Of a stretch of DNA of 17,676 nucleotides, positions 7,644-15,143 are shown in pieces (positions within the stretch are counted from its first letter, which is position 1; each line of letters opens with the position of its first letter). The translations under genes and the position numbers were made by a program. Where the stretch lies: NCBI GenBank assembly GCA_903856555.1, contig CAIOCC010000047.1, forward strand, positions 1-17,676, given 5' to 3'. Origin of the DNA: an uncultured Bacteroidota bacterium (lineage in GTDB: Bacteria; Bacteroidota; Bacteroidia; UBA7662). The notes under the pieces are model-generated. The model was not told the origin of the DNA. It saw only the letters and a list, made by a program, of their open reading frames with translations, and did no database searches.

Positions 7644-8933
7644 ATGTCCTCCTCCCACGCTGAACTCCATTACAACGGTCAAGTTTACCCGTTGCCCCTC
7701 CTGGTTGGTACCGAAAACGAACCGGCCGTCGATATTTCCAAACTGCGGGACGATACAGGGTTGGTGACCTTGGATATTGGTTACAAAAACACCGGGGCTA
7801 CCAAGAGCGCCATCACCTTTATTGACGGAGATGTCGGAATCCTGAGTTATCGGGGTTACCCCATCGAGCAATTGGCGGCCAATTCCAGTTTTATGGAAGT
7901 TTCCTACCTTTTGCTATACGGGGAATTGCCGACCATGACCCAATTGGAGACCTTTAATCATAGCATCACGCATAGAACCCTGGTCCACGAGAATATCAAG
8001 AAGTTTCTGGATGCCTATCCGGCTTCGACCCATCCCATGGGGGTTTTGATGAGCACCATCGCGTCGCTTTCCAGCTTTTACCCCAATTCATTGATTTCCA
8101 ATCGTCCGATGGCCGATATGGACCGTACCTACCACCGCCTGATCGCCAAAATGGCCACCATTGCGGCTTGGACCTACAAAAAATCCCTGGGGCACCCCTA
8201 CATGTACCCCAACAACAAATTGGACTATGTCAGCAATTTCCTCCAAATGATGTTCGGGCACCGGACGGAGGATTATATCGCGGATCCTGTGGTGGTCGAT
8301 GCTTTGAACAAGTTGTTGATTCTCCACGCCGACCACGAGCAAAACTGCTCGGCATCAACGGTGCGTATGGTGGGTTCATCGCATGCCAACATCTACGCGG
8401 CGGTTGCCGCAGGAGTCGGGGCATTGTGGGGCCCATTGCACGGTGGTGCGAACCAAGCGGTCATCGAAATGTTGGAGCAAATCCGGGCCGATGGTGGGCA
8501 GGTTTCCAAGTTTGTGGCCAAGGCCAAGGACAAAAACGACCCCTTCCGCCTCATGGGCTTTGGTCACAGGGTTTACAAGAATTTTGATCCCCGGGCCCGC
8601 ATTATCAAAGAAGCCTGCGATCAGGTTCTGAACAAATTGGGTGTGAACGATCCGGTGCTCGACATCGCCAAACAGTTAGAAACTACCGCATTGCAAGACG
8701 ATTACTTTATCGAGCGCAAGCTGTACCCCAACGTGGATTTCTATTCCGGTATTATTTACCGGGCGATTGGTATCCCCACCGACATGTTTACGGTCATGTT
8801 TGCCTTGGGCCGTTTGCCGGGCTGGATTGCCCAGTGGAAAGAGATGCGAGAACTCAACGAGCCGATTGGCAGACCACGGCAGGTCTATGTAGGCCATCCC
8901 CGCAGGGACTACTTGCCCATTACCAAGCGCTGA
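7644..8933 (+). CDS. gltA: citrate synthase (type I, hexameric-length)
   Basis: Citrate synthase condenses acetyl-CoA and oxaloacetate to citrate, the entry step of the TCA cycle, in the cytoplasm. The catalytic triad is visible: H266 in GPLHGGANQAV, H308 in GFGHRVYKNFDPRA, and D365 in DFYSGI. These correspond to H264, H305 and D362 of the E. coli enzyme. An N-terminal part of about 60 residues with a beta-rich pattern precedes ITFIDGDVGILSYRGYPIEQL, as in type I enzymes. Length is 429 residues against 427 in E. coli. The ATG at 7644 gives MSSSHAELHY and the expected N-terminus; an in-frame GTG at 7605 would add 13 hydrophobic, non-conserved residues. The gene is probably a single transcription unit, since a hairpin stands before it and the next gene converges on it. 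Confidence 0.97.
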   Translation: MSSSHAELHYNGQVYPLPLLVGTENEPAVDISKLRDDTGLVTLDIGYKNTGATKSAITFIDGDVGILSYRGYPIEQLAANSSFMEVSYLLLYGELPTMTQLETFNHSITHRTLVHENIKKFLDAYPASTHPMGVLMSTIASLSSFYPNSLISNRPMADMDRTYHRLIAKMATIAAWTYKKSLGHPYMYPNNKLDYVSNFLQMMFGHRTEDYIADPVVVDALNKLLILHADHEQNCSASTVRMVGSSHANIYAAVAAGVGALWGPLHGGANQAVIEMLEQIRADGGQVSKFVAKAKDKNDPFRLMGFGHRVYKNFDPRARIIKEACDQVLNKLGVNDPVLDIAKQLETTALQDDYFIERKLYPNVDFYSGIIYRAIGIPTDMFTVMFALGRLPGWIAQWKEMRELNEPIGRPRQVYVGHPRRDYLPITKR

Positions 8934-8936
8934 CCT

Positions 8937-8959
8937 CGGGTCCAGCCCCTTGGGACCCG
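8937..8959. terminator. GC-rich inverted repeat between convergent gltA and pepP
   Basis: CGGGTCC (8937-8943) and GGACCCG (8953-8959) form a perfect 7-bp stem with a 9-base loop, four bases after the gltA stop. The site lies in the only gap (58 bases) between the convergent genes gltA and pepP, so it is well placed to stop transcription from either side. No strong T-run follows on either strand, so it is not a textbook intrinsic terminator. Confidence 0.45.
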
Positions 8960-8991
8960 GAACGGACCACCTTCTTGGCCTACTTCCTAGC

Positions 8992-10296
8992 TTAGTTTCG
9001 GTGGGCGTTGTGGTAGGCTTCTTCGATTTCGTCGGTCCGTATGGGCAGATCCCGCATTAAATCAACGGGTCCGGCTGCGCTAACCACGACATCGTTTTCG
9101 ATCCGAATGCCCAACCCTTCTTCGGGAATGTAAAGACCGGGCTCGCAGGTTATGATCATGCCTTCCTGAAGGGATTCGTAACGGGCCCCTACATCGTGGA
9201 CATCCAAACCAAGGAAATGCCCCGTGCCATGGGGAAAATAGCGCTTGTAGGCCGGGGCCTTGGGGTCCTGCTTGGCGATATCGTCCGCGTTGATCAGGCC
9301 CAGTCGAAGGACCGCATCCTGCATGATGAGGGCGGATTCCCGGTTGTAATCGTCCAAACTGCGACCAGGTCGTAGCAAATCCATCGCTTGACGTTGCACA
9401 TCCAAGACCGCATCGTACACCTCTTTTTGACGGGGTGTAAAACGACCGTTGACCGGAATACAGCGGGTTAAATCGGCGGCGTAATGCGCATACGATGCCC
9501 CAAAATCCATCAACAGCAGGTCACCGTCCTTGCAGGGAGCCGCATTGCGAGTATAATGGAGAATGCAGGCGTGGTCTCCCGATGCGATAATGGGTTCAAA
9601 ACTGAAGCCTTCGGCCCCCTGGCCCAGAATAGATCCCGCCAGGGCAGCTTCCACCTGGTATTCCATGCAACCGGGCTGGATAACCTTCAGGGCCTGCAAA
9701 AGGGCGTTGTGGGTAATCGAGATGGCTTTTTGAAGGGCCTGAACTTCCCCTTGGCTTTTGACGGCGCGCAGGCGGTCCAGGGCAGGGGAGGCTCGATGAT
9801 AACGGTGCAGGGGAAAATCGTTGGTGAGGCGGCCGGCCAGCCTTTGGGAGGCGGATCGAACAGGGGAGGCAGAGGCCCGGTCGTTTTCGTTCAAAGCCAA
9901 GTGGATATCGCTGGCGTATTTGGCCTGGGTCCACAAAACAGTTTCAAAATCTTTTTCCCACAGGACTTGGGAGATGCCCGATAGGGCCGAGGCCTCTTCC
10001 CGGCTATGCCGAGGCCCTTCCCAAACGGCCAATTCGGGGCTGGTTTCCCGTACAAATAAGACTTCCCGGTAGGCGGGGTTGGGACAATCGGGGAACAAAA
10101 TCAGGGCTGTGAGCTCCTGATCAATGCCGCTGAGCCAGTAAAGATTGGAATCCGGACGATAGGGGTGATAGGCGTCGCCGTTGGCCGGAACCTGGTCAGA
10201 GGCCACAAAAACCGCCATGGAACCGCTTCCAAGGGAGGCCGTGTAGCGGGCTCGGTTCGCGACAAAAACAGAAGAATCGAGGGGTTGGTAGCGCAT
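8992..10296 (-). CDS. pepP: Xaa-Pro aminopeptidase (M24B family)
   Basis: This enzyme removes the N-terminal residue from peptides whose second residue is proline, using a dinuclear metal centre of the pita-bread fold. All five metal ligands can be placed: D264 (MDFGASY), D275 (AADLTR), H360 (second His of HGTGHFLGLDVHDVG), E385 (CEPGLYIPEEG) and E400 (RIENDVV). The N-terminal half (1-170) matches the creatinase/AMP-N domain, with YRPDSNLYWLSGI at 46-58. Length is 434 residues, close to the E. coli enzyme (441). I chose the ATG at 10296. The frame stays open upstream to 10413, but those residues fall in the promoter region and look unlike the family. A TACCTTTG box on this strand lies 26 bases upstream of the ATG. 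The gene faces gltA and is divergent from rpsL. Confidence 0.95.
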   Translation of the reverse strand: MRYQPLDSSVFVANRARYTASLGSGSMAVFVASDQVPANGDAYHPYRPDSNLYWLSGIDQELTALILFPDCPNPAYREVLFVRETSPELAVWEGPRHSREEASALSGISQVLWEKDFETVLWTQAKYASDIHLALNENDRASASPVRSASQRLAGRLTNDFPLHRYHRASPALDRLRAVKSQGEVQALQKAISITHNALLQALKVIQPGCMEYQVEAALAGSILGQGAEGFSFEPIIASGDHACILHYTRNAAPCKDGDLLLMDFGASYAHYAADLTRCIPVNGRFTPRQKEVYDAVLDVQRQAMDLLRPGRSLDDYNRESALIMQDAVLRLGLINADDIAKQDPKAPAYKRYFPHGTGHFLGLDVHDVGARYESLQEGMIITCEPGLYIPEEGLGIRIENDVVVSAAGPVDLMRDLPIRTDEIEEAYHNAHRN

Positions 10297-10321
10297 ATGG
10301 GGGGGTTCTAGGGGGAATGGA

Positions 10322-10355
10322 CAAAGGTAAGCGGGGCTTTTTGATTGTGGATAAA
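10322..10355 (-). promoter_or_regulatory. candidate pepP promoter (TAnnTTTG type)
   Basis: Read on the minus strand, TACCTTTG occupies 10329-10322 and matches the Bacteroidota -7 consensus TAnnTTTG exactly. A TTTA (10355-10352 on the minus strand) sits 22 bases upstream and is a one-mismatch match to the -33 TTTG. Transcription would start about 20 bases ahead of the pepP ATG, giving a short leader that contains runs of C and no Shine-Dalgarno sequence. Confidence 0.55.
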
Positions 10356-10360
10356 GCCCC
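10333..10360. repeat. perfect inverted repeat GGGGCTTT-N12-AAAGCCCC in the divergent control region
   Basis: GGGGCTTT (10333-10340) and AAAGCCCC (10353-10360) are perfect reverse complements, separated by 12 bases. The repeat lies upstream of both divergent genes and its right arm overlaps the candidate -33 element of the pepP promoter. It could be an operator for a dimeric regulator, or a hairpin in a transcript that reads through. No known regulator motif is recognised. Confidence 0.6.
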
Positions 10361-10373
10361 CGGAATCCCCTAT

Positions 10374-10402
10374 TTTGTTTAAAAAAATGGCCGATACCTT
10401 TG
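10374..10402 (+). promoter_or_regulatory. candidate rpsL promoter P1
   Basis: TTTG at 10374-10377 is followed after 17 bases by TACCTTTG at 10395-10402. This matches the Bacteroidota TTTG / TAnnTTTG promoter consensus with spacing at the short end of the usual range. Its -7 box ends in the same TTTG that serves as the -33 box of the downstream candidate. Confidence 0.55.
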
Positions 10403-10430
10403 GATTTACACACAAAATCCTCTACTTTTG
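10399..10430 (+). promoter_or_regulatory. candidate rpsL promoter P2 (main candidate)
   Basis: TTTG at 10399-10402 and TACTTTTG at 10423-10430, with 20 bases between them, match the Bacteroidota -33/-7 consensus exactly. Transcription would begin about five to eight bases later, leaving a leader of roughly 44 bases before the rpsL ATG at 10480. The leader ends in an A/C-rich stretch (gaaaccaaacacc) with no Shine-Dalgarno sequence next to the start. This is the best promoter candidate in the window and probably drives the long ribosomal run. Confidence 0.75.
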
Positions 10431-10479
10431 CACTCCCTCAAAAATAGGGGTCGGACAACGATACCAGAAACCAAACACC

Positions 10480-10887
10480 ATGCCTACCATTCAGCAATTG
10501 GTCAAAAACGGCCGGGAACACAAGGCGGACAAGAGCAAATCTCCTGCCTTGGACTCCTGCCCACAGCGTCGCGGGGTCTGCACCCGTGTCTACACGACCA
10601 CTCCCAAGAAGCCCAATTCAGCCATGCGCAAAGTGGCCCGTGTTCGCTTGACCAACCAAAAGGAGGTCAATGCCTACATCCCCGGTGAGGGTCACAACCT
10701 GCAGGAGCACTCCATCGTGTTGATCCGCGGTGGTCGTGTGAAGGACCTGCCAGGTGTTCGTTACCACATTATTCGTGGTGCTTTGGATACGGCCGGTGTC
10801 AACGGCCGCAAACAGGGTCGCTCCAAATACGGAGCCAAGGCCAAGCAGGCCGCAGCGCCAACCAAAGGCAAAGGCGGTAAAAAGTAA
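10480..10887 (+). CDS. rpsL: 30S ribosomal protein S12
   Basis: S12 lies at the decoding centre of the small subunit and affects translational accuracy. The core is typical: CPQRRGVCTRVYTTTPKKPNSAMRK and RGGRVKDLPGVRYHIIRGALD. The residues tied to streptomycin response, K43/K44 and K88, have their usual identities, and D89 (site of methylthiolation in some bacteria) is present. The product has 135 residues against 124 in E. coli; the excess is a Lys/Ala/Gly-rich C-terminal tail (about 118-135). The ATG 10480 gives the standard MPTIQQLVKNGR start; the frame is open upstream to 10345 but that part is promoter sequence. It is the first gene of the str/S10 run, followed by rpsG after 21 bases. 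Confidence 0.98.
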   Translation: MPTIQQLVKNGREHKADKSKSPALDSCPQRRGVCTRVYTTTPKKPNSAMRKVARVRLTNQKEVNAYIPGEGHNLQEHSIVLIRGGRVKDLPGVRYHIIRGALDTAGVNGRKQGRSKYGAKAKQAAAPTKGKGGKK

Positions 10888-10908
10888 TTTGATTATCAAG
10901 GTAAAGTC

Positions 10909-11376
10909 ATGAGAAAAACCTCCGCCAAGAAGCGCTTTGTTGAACCGGACCCCAAATTCCGGGACGAAATCGTCACCAAGTTCATCAACAACCTGATGTA
11001 CGATGGGAAGAAGAGCACGGCCAGTCAGATTTTTTACCTGGCCGTTGAGAACATCGAAAAGAAATTATCAGAGCCCGGTATCGAAGTTTGGCGCCGTGCC
11101 CTGAACAATGTCATGCCATCGGTGGAGGTCAAAAGCCGCCGCGTTGGTGGATCAACGTTTCAGGTCCCCGTCGAAGTGAAGCCCAACCGCAAACAAGCAT
11201 TGGGCATGCGCTGGTTGATTGGCTACGCCCGCAAGCGCAACGAAAAGACCATGACCGATAAACTAGCCGCCGAAATCATCGCCGCCTCCAAAGGCGAAGG
11301 TGCTGCGGTCAAGAAGAAAGAAGATACGTACCGTATGGCCGAAGCCAACAAAGCATTCTCCCATTTCCGATTCTAA
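10909..11376 (+). CDS. rpsG: 30S ribosomal protein S7
   Basis: S7 organises the 3' major domain (head) of 16S rRNA and lies near the E site. The 155-residue product has the expected features: KRFVEPDPKF, KFINNLMYDGKKSTA, VEVKSRRVGGSTFQVPVEV, ALGMRWLIGYARKR, and an ending MAEANKAFSHFRF. Length fits bacterial S7 (about 155). The start ATG is preceded by aaggtaaagtc, where AAGG is the only weak Shine-Dalgarno-like stretch among the ribosomal genes here. In E. coli S7 represses the str operon; no such site was identified in this leader. Confidence 0.98.
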   Translation: MRKTSAKKRFVEPDPKFRDEIVTKFINNLMYDGKKSTASQIFYLAVENIEKKLSEPGIEVWRRALNNVMPSVEVKSRRVGGSTFQVPVEVKPNRKQALGMRWLIGYARKRNEKTMTDKLAAEIIAASKGEGAAVKKKEDTYRMAEANKAFSHFRF

Positions 11377-11421
11377 TTCCAACCGATTCCAACCCCTAGC
11401 TACGGCTCATACCCCATTATC

Positions 11422-13554
11422 ATGTCACAGAAGGATTTAGGCTTCACCCGCAATATTGGAATCGCGGCCCATATTGACGCCGGCAAGACCACGACCACCG
11501 AGCGTGTTCTTTACTATACCGGTATGACCCACAAAATCGGTGAAGTACACGACGGTGCTGCGACTATGGACTGGATGGCCCAGGAGCAGGAGCGTGGTAT
11601 CACCATCACCTCAGCTGCTACCAAGACATCTTGGAAATGGCAGGACAGGGAATACGCAGTCAATATCATTGATACCCCCGGTCACGTGGATTTTACGGTC
11701 GAAGTAAACCGTTCGCTCCGCGTATTGGACGGGCTGGTTTTCTTGTTTTCAGCCGTTGACGGGGTTGAACCTCAGTCCGAAACCAACTGGCGCCTCGCTG
11801 ATAATTACAAAGTACCCCGTTTGGGTTTTGTAAACAAAATGGACCGCCAGGGTTCTGATTTTTTCAAAGTATGCCAGCAGGTCAAAGACATGTTGGGCTC
11901 CAACGCCGTCCCCATTCAAATTCCCATCGGCGAAGAAGAACATTTTAAAGGGGTGATCGACTTGATTACCAATCAAGCCATTGTTTGGGACGAAGCCTCC
12001 AAGGGCATGACCTTCCAGGTCATTGAAACCCCTGCTGATTTAGTGGAGGAAGCCCATCGTTACCGTCAACAACTGATTGAAGTCTGCGCCGAGTACGATG
12101 ACGCTTTGATGGAGAAGTTTTTTGATGATCCCGATTCTATCACACAAGACGAATTGCGCGCGGCCCTTCGCAAAGCAGTATGCGACCAAAAAGTCGTCCC
12201 CATGCTTTGCGGTTCAGCCTTCAAGAACAAAGGGGTTCAGGCCGTGTTGGATGCTGTCTGCGCCTTCTTGCCATCGCCCACCGATCAGGAAGCGGTGACC
12301 GGGACCAATCCCAAAACCGATGCCGAAGAAACCCGCAAGCCATCCGTAGATGCTCCTTTTTCTGCATTGGCTTTCAAAGTGGCCACGGATCCCTTCGTTG
12401 GACGCTTGGTATTCTTCCGGGTTTACAGTGGTCGCCTGGATGCGGGTTCCTATGTTTTGAAGGTCCGCAACGAGCCAGACAAAGGTATTGTCATGGAAAA
12501 GGAGCGTATTTCTCGCCTCTTCCAAATGCATGCCAACGACCGCAAAGCGATTGACTTCGTAGAAGCCGGTGACATTTGTGCTGCCGTTGGTTTCAAAGAC
12601 ATCAAAACAGGGGATACCCTCTGTGCCGAGAATGCTCCCATCATTTTGGAGGCCATGCAATTCCCAGATCCGGTTATTGGTTTGGCGATTGAACCCAAAA
12701 CCCAAGCAGACTCTGATAAATTGGGAACAGCCCTCGCCAAATTGGCCGAGGAAGATCCCACCTTCAAAGTCAAAACGGACGAAGACACCGGCCAAACCAT
12801 TATTTCTGGTATGGGCGAATTGCACCTCGAAATCATCGTGGACCGCCTGCGTCGTGAATTCAAGGTTGAGTGCAACCAGGGTGCCCCGCAGGTTAACTAC
12901 AAAGAGGCGATTACCACCCCTGTTACCCACCGCGAGGTCTACAAGAAGCAGACCGGTGGTCGTGGTAAGTTCGCCGACATTTTTGTGGAAATCATGCCCG
13001 GTGATCCTGAGAAGGCTGGTTTGGAATTTGTGAATGAAATCGTCGGCGGATCTGTTCCACGGGAATTTATTCCATCGGTCGAGAAAGGCTTTGCCGCCGC
13101 CATGGCCAACGGTGTTTTGGCTGGTTTTACCATGGATACCCTCAAGGTTCGCCTTTTTGATGGTAGTTTCCACGCAGTGGACTCCGATTCGCTGTCCTTT
13201 GAAATCGCAGCCCGTACGGCTTTCCGTGAGGCTTGCCGCAAAGCCAACCCGATTCTCCTGGAGCCCATCATGAAAGTGGAGGTCATTACCCCGGAGGATT
13301 ACATGGGAGATGTGATCGGTGACTTGAACAAGCGTCGTGGTCAGATGCAGGGCATGGATTCCAGGAATGGAGCCCAGGTCATCAAAGCCCAGGTTCCCTT
13401 GGCCGAGATGTTTGGCTATGTGACTGTTCTGCGGACCCTAACATCCGGTCGTGCCACTTCCACCATGGAGTTCTCGCATTATACCGAAACTCCCAAGAAT
13501 ATTTCCGAAGACGTCCTGGCCAAGTACAAGGCCATGAAAGCCGAAAAAGATTAA
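11422..13554 (+). CDS. fusA: elongation factor G
   Basis: EF-G is the GTPase that drives translocation of tRNA and mRNA on the ribosome. The GTPase motifs are intact: G1 AHIDAGKT (16-23), switch I with QERGITIT (56-63), G3 DTPGH (84-88) and G4 NKMD (138-141). Later blocks include FFRVYSGRLDAGSYV (domain II), ISGMGELHLEIIVDRLRREF (domain III), GGRGKFADI and GSVPREFIPSVEKGF (domain IV), and FGYVTVLRTLTSGRATSTMEF (domain V). Length is 710 residues, normal for EF-G. The 45-base gap after rpsG holds no visible promoter or terminator. The gene leads straight into rpsJ nine bases later; tuf, which follows fusA in E. coli, is absent here. Confidence 0.98.
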   Translation: MSQKDLGFTRNIGIAAHIDAGKTTTTERVLYYTGMTHKIGEVHDGAATMDWMAQEQERGITITSAATKTSWKWQDREYAVNIIDTPGHVDFTVEVNRSLRVLDGLVFLFSAVDGVEPQSETNWRLADNYKVPRLGFVNKMDRQGSDFFKVCQQVKDMLGSNAVPIQIPIGEEEHFKGVIDLITNQAIVWDEASKGMTFQVIETPADLVEEAHRYRQQLIEVCAEYDDALMEKFFDDPDSITQDELRAALRKAVCDQKVVPMLCGSAFKNKGVQAVLDAVCAFLPSPTDQEAVTGTNPKTDAEETRKPSVDAPFSALAFKVATDPFVGRLVFFRVYSGRLDAGSYVLKVRNEPDKGIVMEKERISRLFQMHANDRKAIDFVEAGDICAAVGFKDIKTGDTLCAENAPIILEAMQFPDPVIGLAIEPKTQADSDKLGTALAKLAEEDPTFKVKTDEDTGQTIISGMGELHLEIIVDRLRREFKVECNQGAPQVNYKEAITTPVTHREVYKKQTGGRGKFADIFVEIMPGDPEKAGLEFVNEIVGGSVPREFIPSVEKGFAAAMANGVLAGFTMDTLKVRLFDGSFHAVDSDSLSFEIAARTAFREACRKANPILLEPIMKVEVITPEDYMGDVIGDLNKRRGQMQGMDSRNGAQVIKAQVPLAEMFGYVTVLRTLTSGRATSTMEFSHYTETPKNISEDVLAKYKAMKAEKD

Positions 13555-13563
13555 ACCGCCGTT

Positions 13564-13869
13564 ATGAGCCATCGTATTCGCATCAAACTCAAGTCCTACG
13601 ATCACAACTTGGTCGATAAATCGGCGGAGAAGATCGTTAAGACCGTCAAAATGACGGGCGCCGTTGTGAGCGGTCCTATTCCTTTGCCGACCGAAAAGAA
13701 AATCTTTACCGTGCTCAAATCACCGCACGTTAACAAAAAAGCCCGTGAGCAGTTTCAACTCTGCTCCTACAAGCGGGTGATGGATATCCACAGTTCTTCG
13801 TCCAAGACCGTGGATGCTCTTATGAAGCTGGAATTGCCCAGCGGTGTGGACGTCGAAATCAAAGTCTAA
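13564..13869 (+). CDS. rpsJ: 30S ribosomal protein S10
   Basis: S10 sits in the head of the small subunit and, as NusE, also takes part in transcription antitermination. The 101-residue product shows the family pattern: IRIKLKSYDHNLVDKSAEKIV, GAVVSGPIPLPTEKKIFTVLKSPHVNKKAREQF, and KRVMDIHSSSSKTVDALMKLELPSGVDVEI. Length matches the usual 101-103. It begins the S10 block here, nine bases after fusA and four bases before rplC, with no separate promoter seen. Confidence 0.98.
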   Translation: MSHRIRIKLKSYDHNLVDKSAEKIVKTVKMTGAVVSGPIPLPTEKKIFTVLKSPHVNKKAREQFQLCSYKRVMDIHSSSSKTVDALMKLELPSGVDVEIKV

Positions 13870-13873
13870 CGCT

Positions 13874-14491
13874 ATGTCAGGTATAATTGGTAAAAAAATT
13901 GGAATGACCTCCGTCTTTGCGGCGGATGGTGCAATGATTCCCTGTACCGTTCTGGAAGCAGGACCCTGTGTCGTAACGCAGGTCCGCACCAAGGACAAGG
14001 ATGGGTACGAAGCTGTTCAATTGGCTTTTGGTGATCGCAAGGAGAAATCCTCGACCCAGCCGCTTATTGGTCACTTCAAGAAAGCCGGCACGGGCCCCAA
14101 GGCCAAGGTAACCGAATTCCGTGGTTTCAAAAAAGATCTTCAGTTGGGCGACCAGGTGGATGTGACCCTCTTTCAAGAGGGTGATACGGTGGATGTCATC
14201 GGTGAGACCAAGGGTAAAGGATTCCAAGGTGTCGTCAAGCGTCATGGCTTTGGCGGGGTTGGTGGCCAAACCCACGGTCAGCACAACCGCCTGCGTGCTC
14301 CCGGTTCATTGGGTGCTTCGTCGTTCCCCAGCCGCGTTTTTAAAGGTATGCGCATGGCCGGTCAAACCGGACAGGTTCGTCGTACCGCTCAGAATCTTCA
14401 AATTGTTAAAGTTTACCCCGAACAAAATCTCCTCGTGGTCAAAGGCTCCGTTCCCGGTGCCAACGGCTCTTGGGTTTTGGTTCAGAAATAA
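13874..14491 (+). CDS. rplC: 50S ribosomal protein L3
   Basis: L3 is a primary 23S rRNA-binding protein whose long loop reaches toward the peptidyl transferase centre. The start MSGIIGKKIGMTSVF and the central loop with GGQTHGQHNRLRAPGSLG, then SFPSRVFKGMRMAGQTG, are typical. The product has 205 residues against 209 in E. coli. The ATG at 13874, four bases after the rpsJ stop, gives the conserved N-terminus; the open frame reaches back into rpsJ but those codons are not part of the protein. Confidence 0.98.
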   Translation: MSGIIGKKIGMTSVFAADGAMIPCTVLEAGPCVVTQVRTKDKDGYEAVQLAFGDRKEKSSTQPLIGHFKKAGTGPKAKVTEFRGFKKDLQLGDQVDVTLFQEGDTVDVIGETKGKGFQGVVKRHGFGGVGGQTHGQHNRLRAPGSLGASSFPSRVFKGMRMAGQTGQVRRTAQNLQIVKVYPEQNLLVVKGSVPGANGSWVLVQK

Positions 14492-14507
14492 TTCATTCGC
14501 CTACGTC

Positions 14508-15134
14508 ATGGAAACCGCCGTTTATTCCCGCTCAGGCCAAGCCACCGATCGAAAAGTGGTCCTGGATGATCAGGTTTTTTGTTCAGAGCCCAACGATCAC
14601 GCCATTTACTTGGACGTTAAGTTGCACCTCGCCAATCGTCGTCAGGGTACCGCCAAGGCCAAGGAAAGGTCCGAAATGAGCGGTTCAACTCGCAAGCTTT
14701 TTCGTCAAAAGGGAACCGGTGGTGCACGCCGCGGGGATATCAACAGCCCTTTGATGTACGGTGGAGCTCGTGTTTTCGGTCCCAAGCCACGGGATTATTC
14801 CTTCAAGCTCAACAAGAAACTGCGGCAGCTTGCCCGTCGTTCCGCCCTATCCTACAAGGTGCAGGGGAACCAGCTCTTTGTTGTGGAGGATTTTTCGATG
14901 GATACCCCCAAGACCAAGGAATTCATGACCCTCATCCGGAATTTTCAACTGGACGGACGTCGCGTTCTGTTGGTGACCGGCGAAAATCAGCCGAACCTGG
15001 TTCTCTCTGGCCGTAATATTCCCAATGCCCGGGTGATGATTGCCCAGGATTTGAATACCTACGATGTTATGAACGCTCACTGCCTTCTCGTTCAACAGAG
15101 TGCCGTGGCCAAAATTCAGGAAACCCTCCTCTAA
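14508..15134 (+). CDS. rplD: 50S ribosomal protein L4
   Basis: L4 binds 23S rRNA and lines the narrow part of the peptide exit tunnel. The extended loop is clear: NRRQGTAKAKERSEMSGSTRKLFRQKGTGGARRGD, then FGPKPRDYSFKLNKKLRQLA. The C-terminal half carries VVEDFSMDTPKTKEF and NLVLSGRNIPNARV. The product has 208 residues (E. coli 201). The ATG at 14508 gives METAVYSRSGQ; the frame is open far upstream through rplC, which is incidental. In E. coli L4 represses the S10 operon through a leader hairpin; because rpsJ has no separate leader here, that mechanism is unlikely in the same form (inference). Confidence 0.98.
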   Translation: METAVYSRSGQATDRKVVLDDQVFCSEPNDHAIYLDVKLHLANRRQGTAKAKERSEMSGSTRKLFRQKGTGGARRGDINSPLMYGGARVFGPKPRDYSFKLNKKLRQLARRSALSYKVQGNQLFVVEDFSMDTPKTKEFMTLIRNFQLDGRRVLLVTGENQPNLVLSGRNIPNARVMIAQDLNTYDVMNAHCLLVQQSAVAKIQETLL

Positions 15135-15143
15135 GAACTAGTT

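Noticed and set aside
9484..9984. Plus-strand frame of 166 codons within pepP
   Set aside because: Opposite a well-supported gene with all metal ligands present; no homology or leader seen.
11377..11421. Possible promoter or tuf remnant near fusA
   Set aside because: The 45-base rpsG-fusA gap has no TAnnTTTG box or hairpin, and only nine bases separate fusA from rpsJ, so no tuf remnant is possible there.
12214..13173. Open frame of 319 codons on the minus strand inside fusA
   Set aside because: Same reason: it is opposite a highly conserved gene and has no recognisable domain or start signal.
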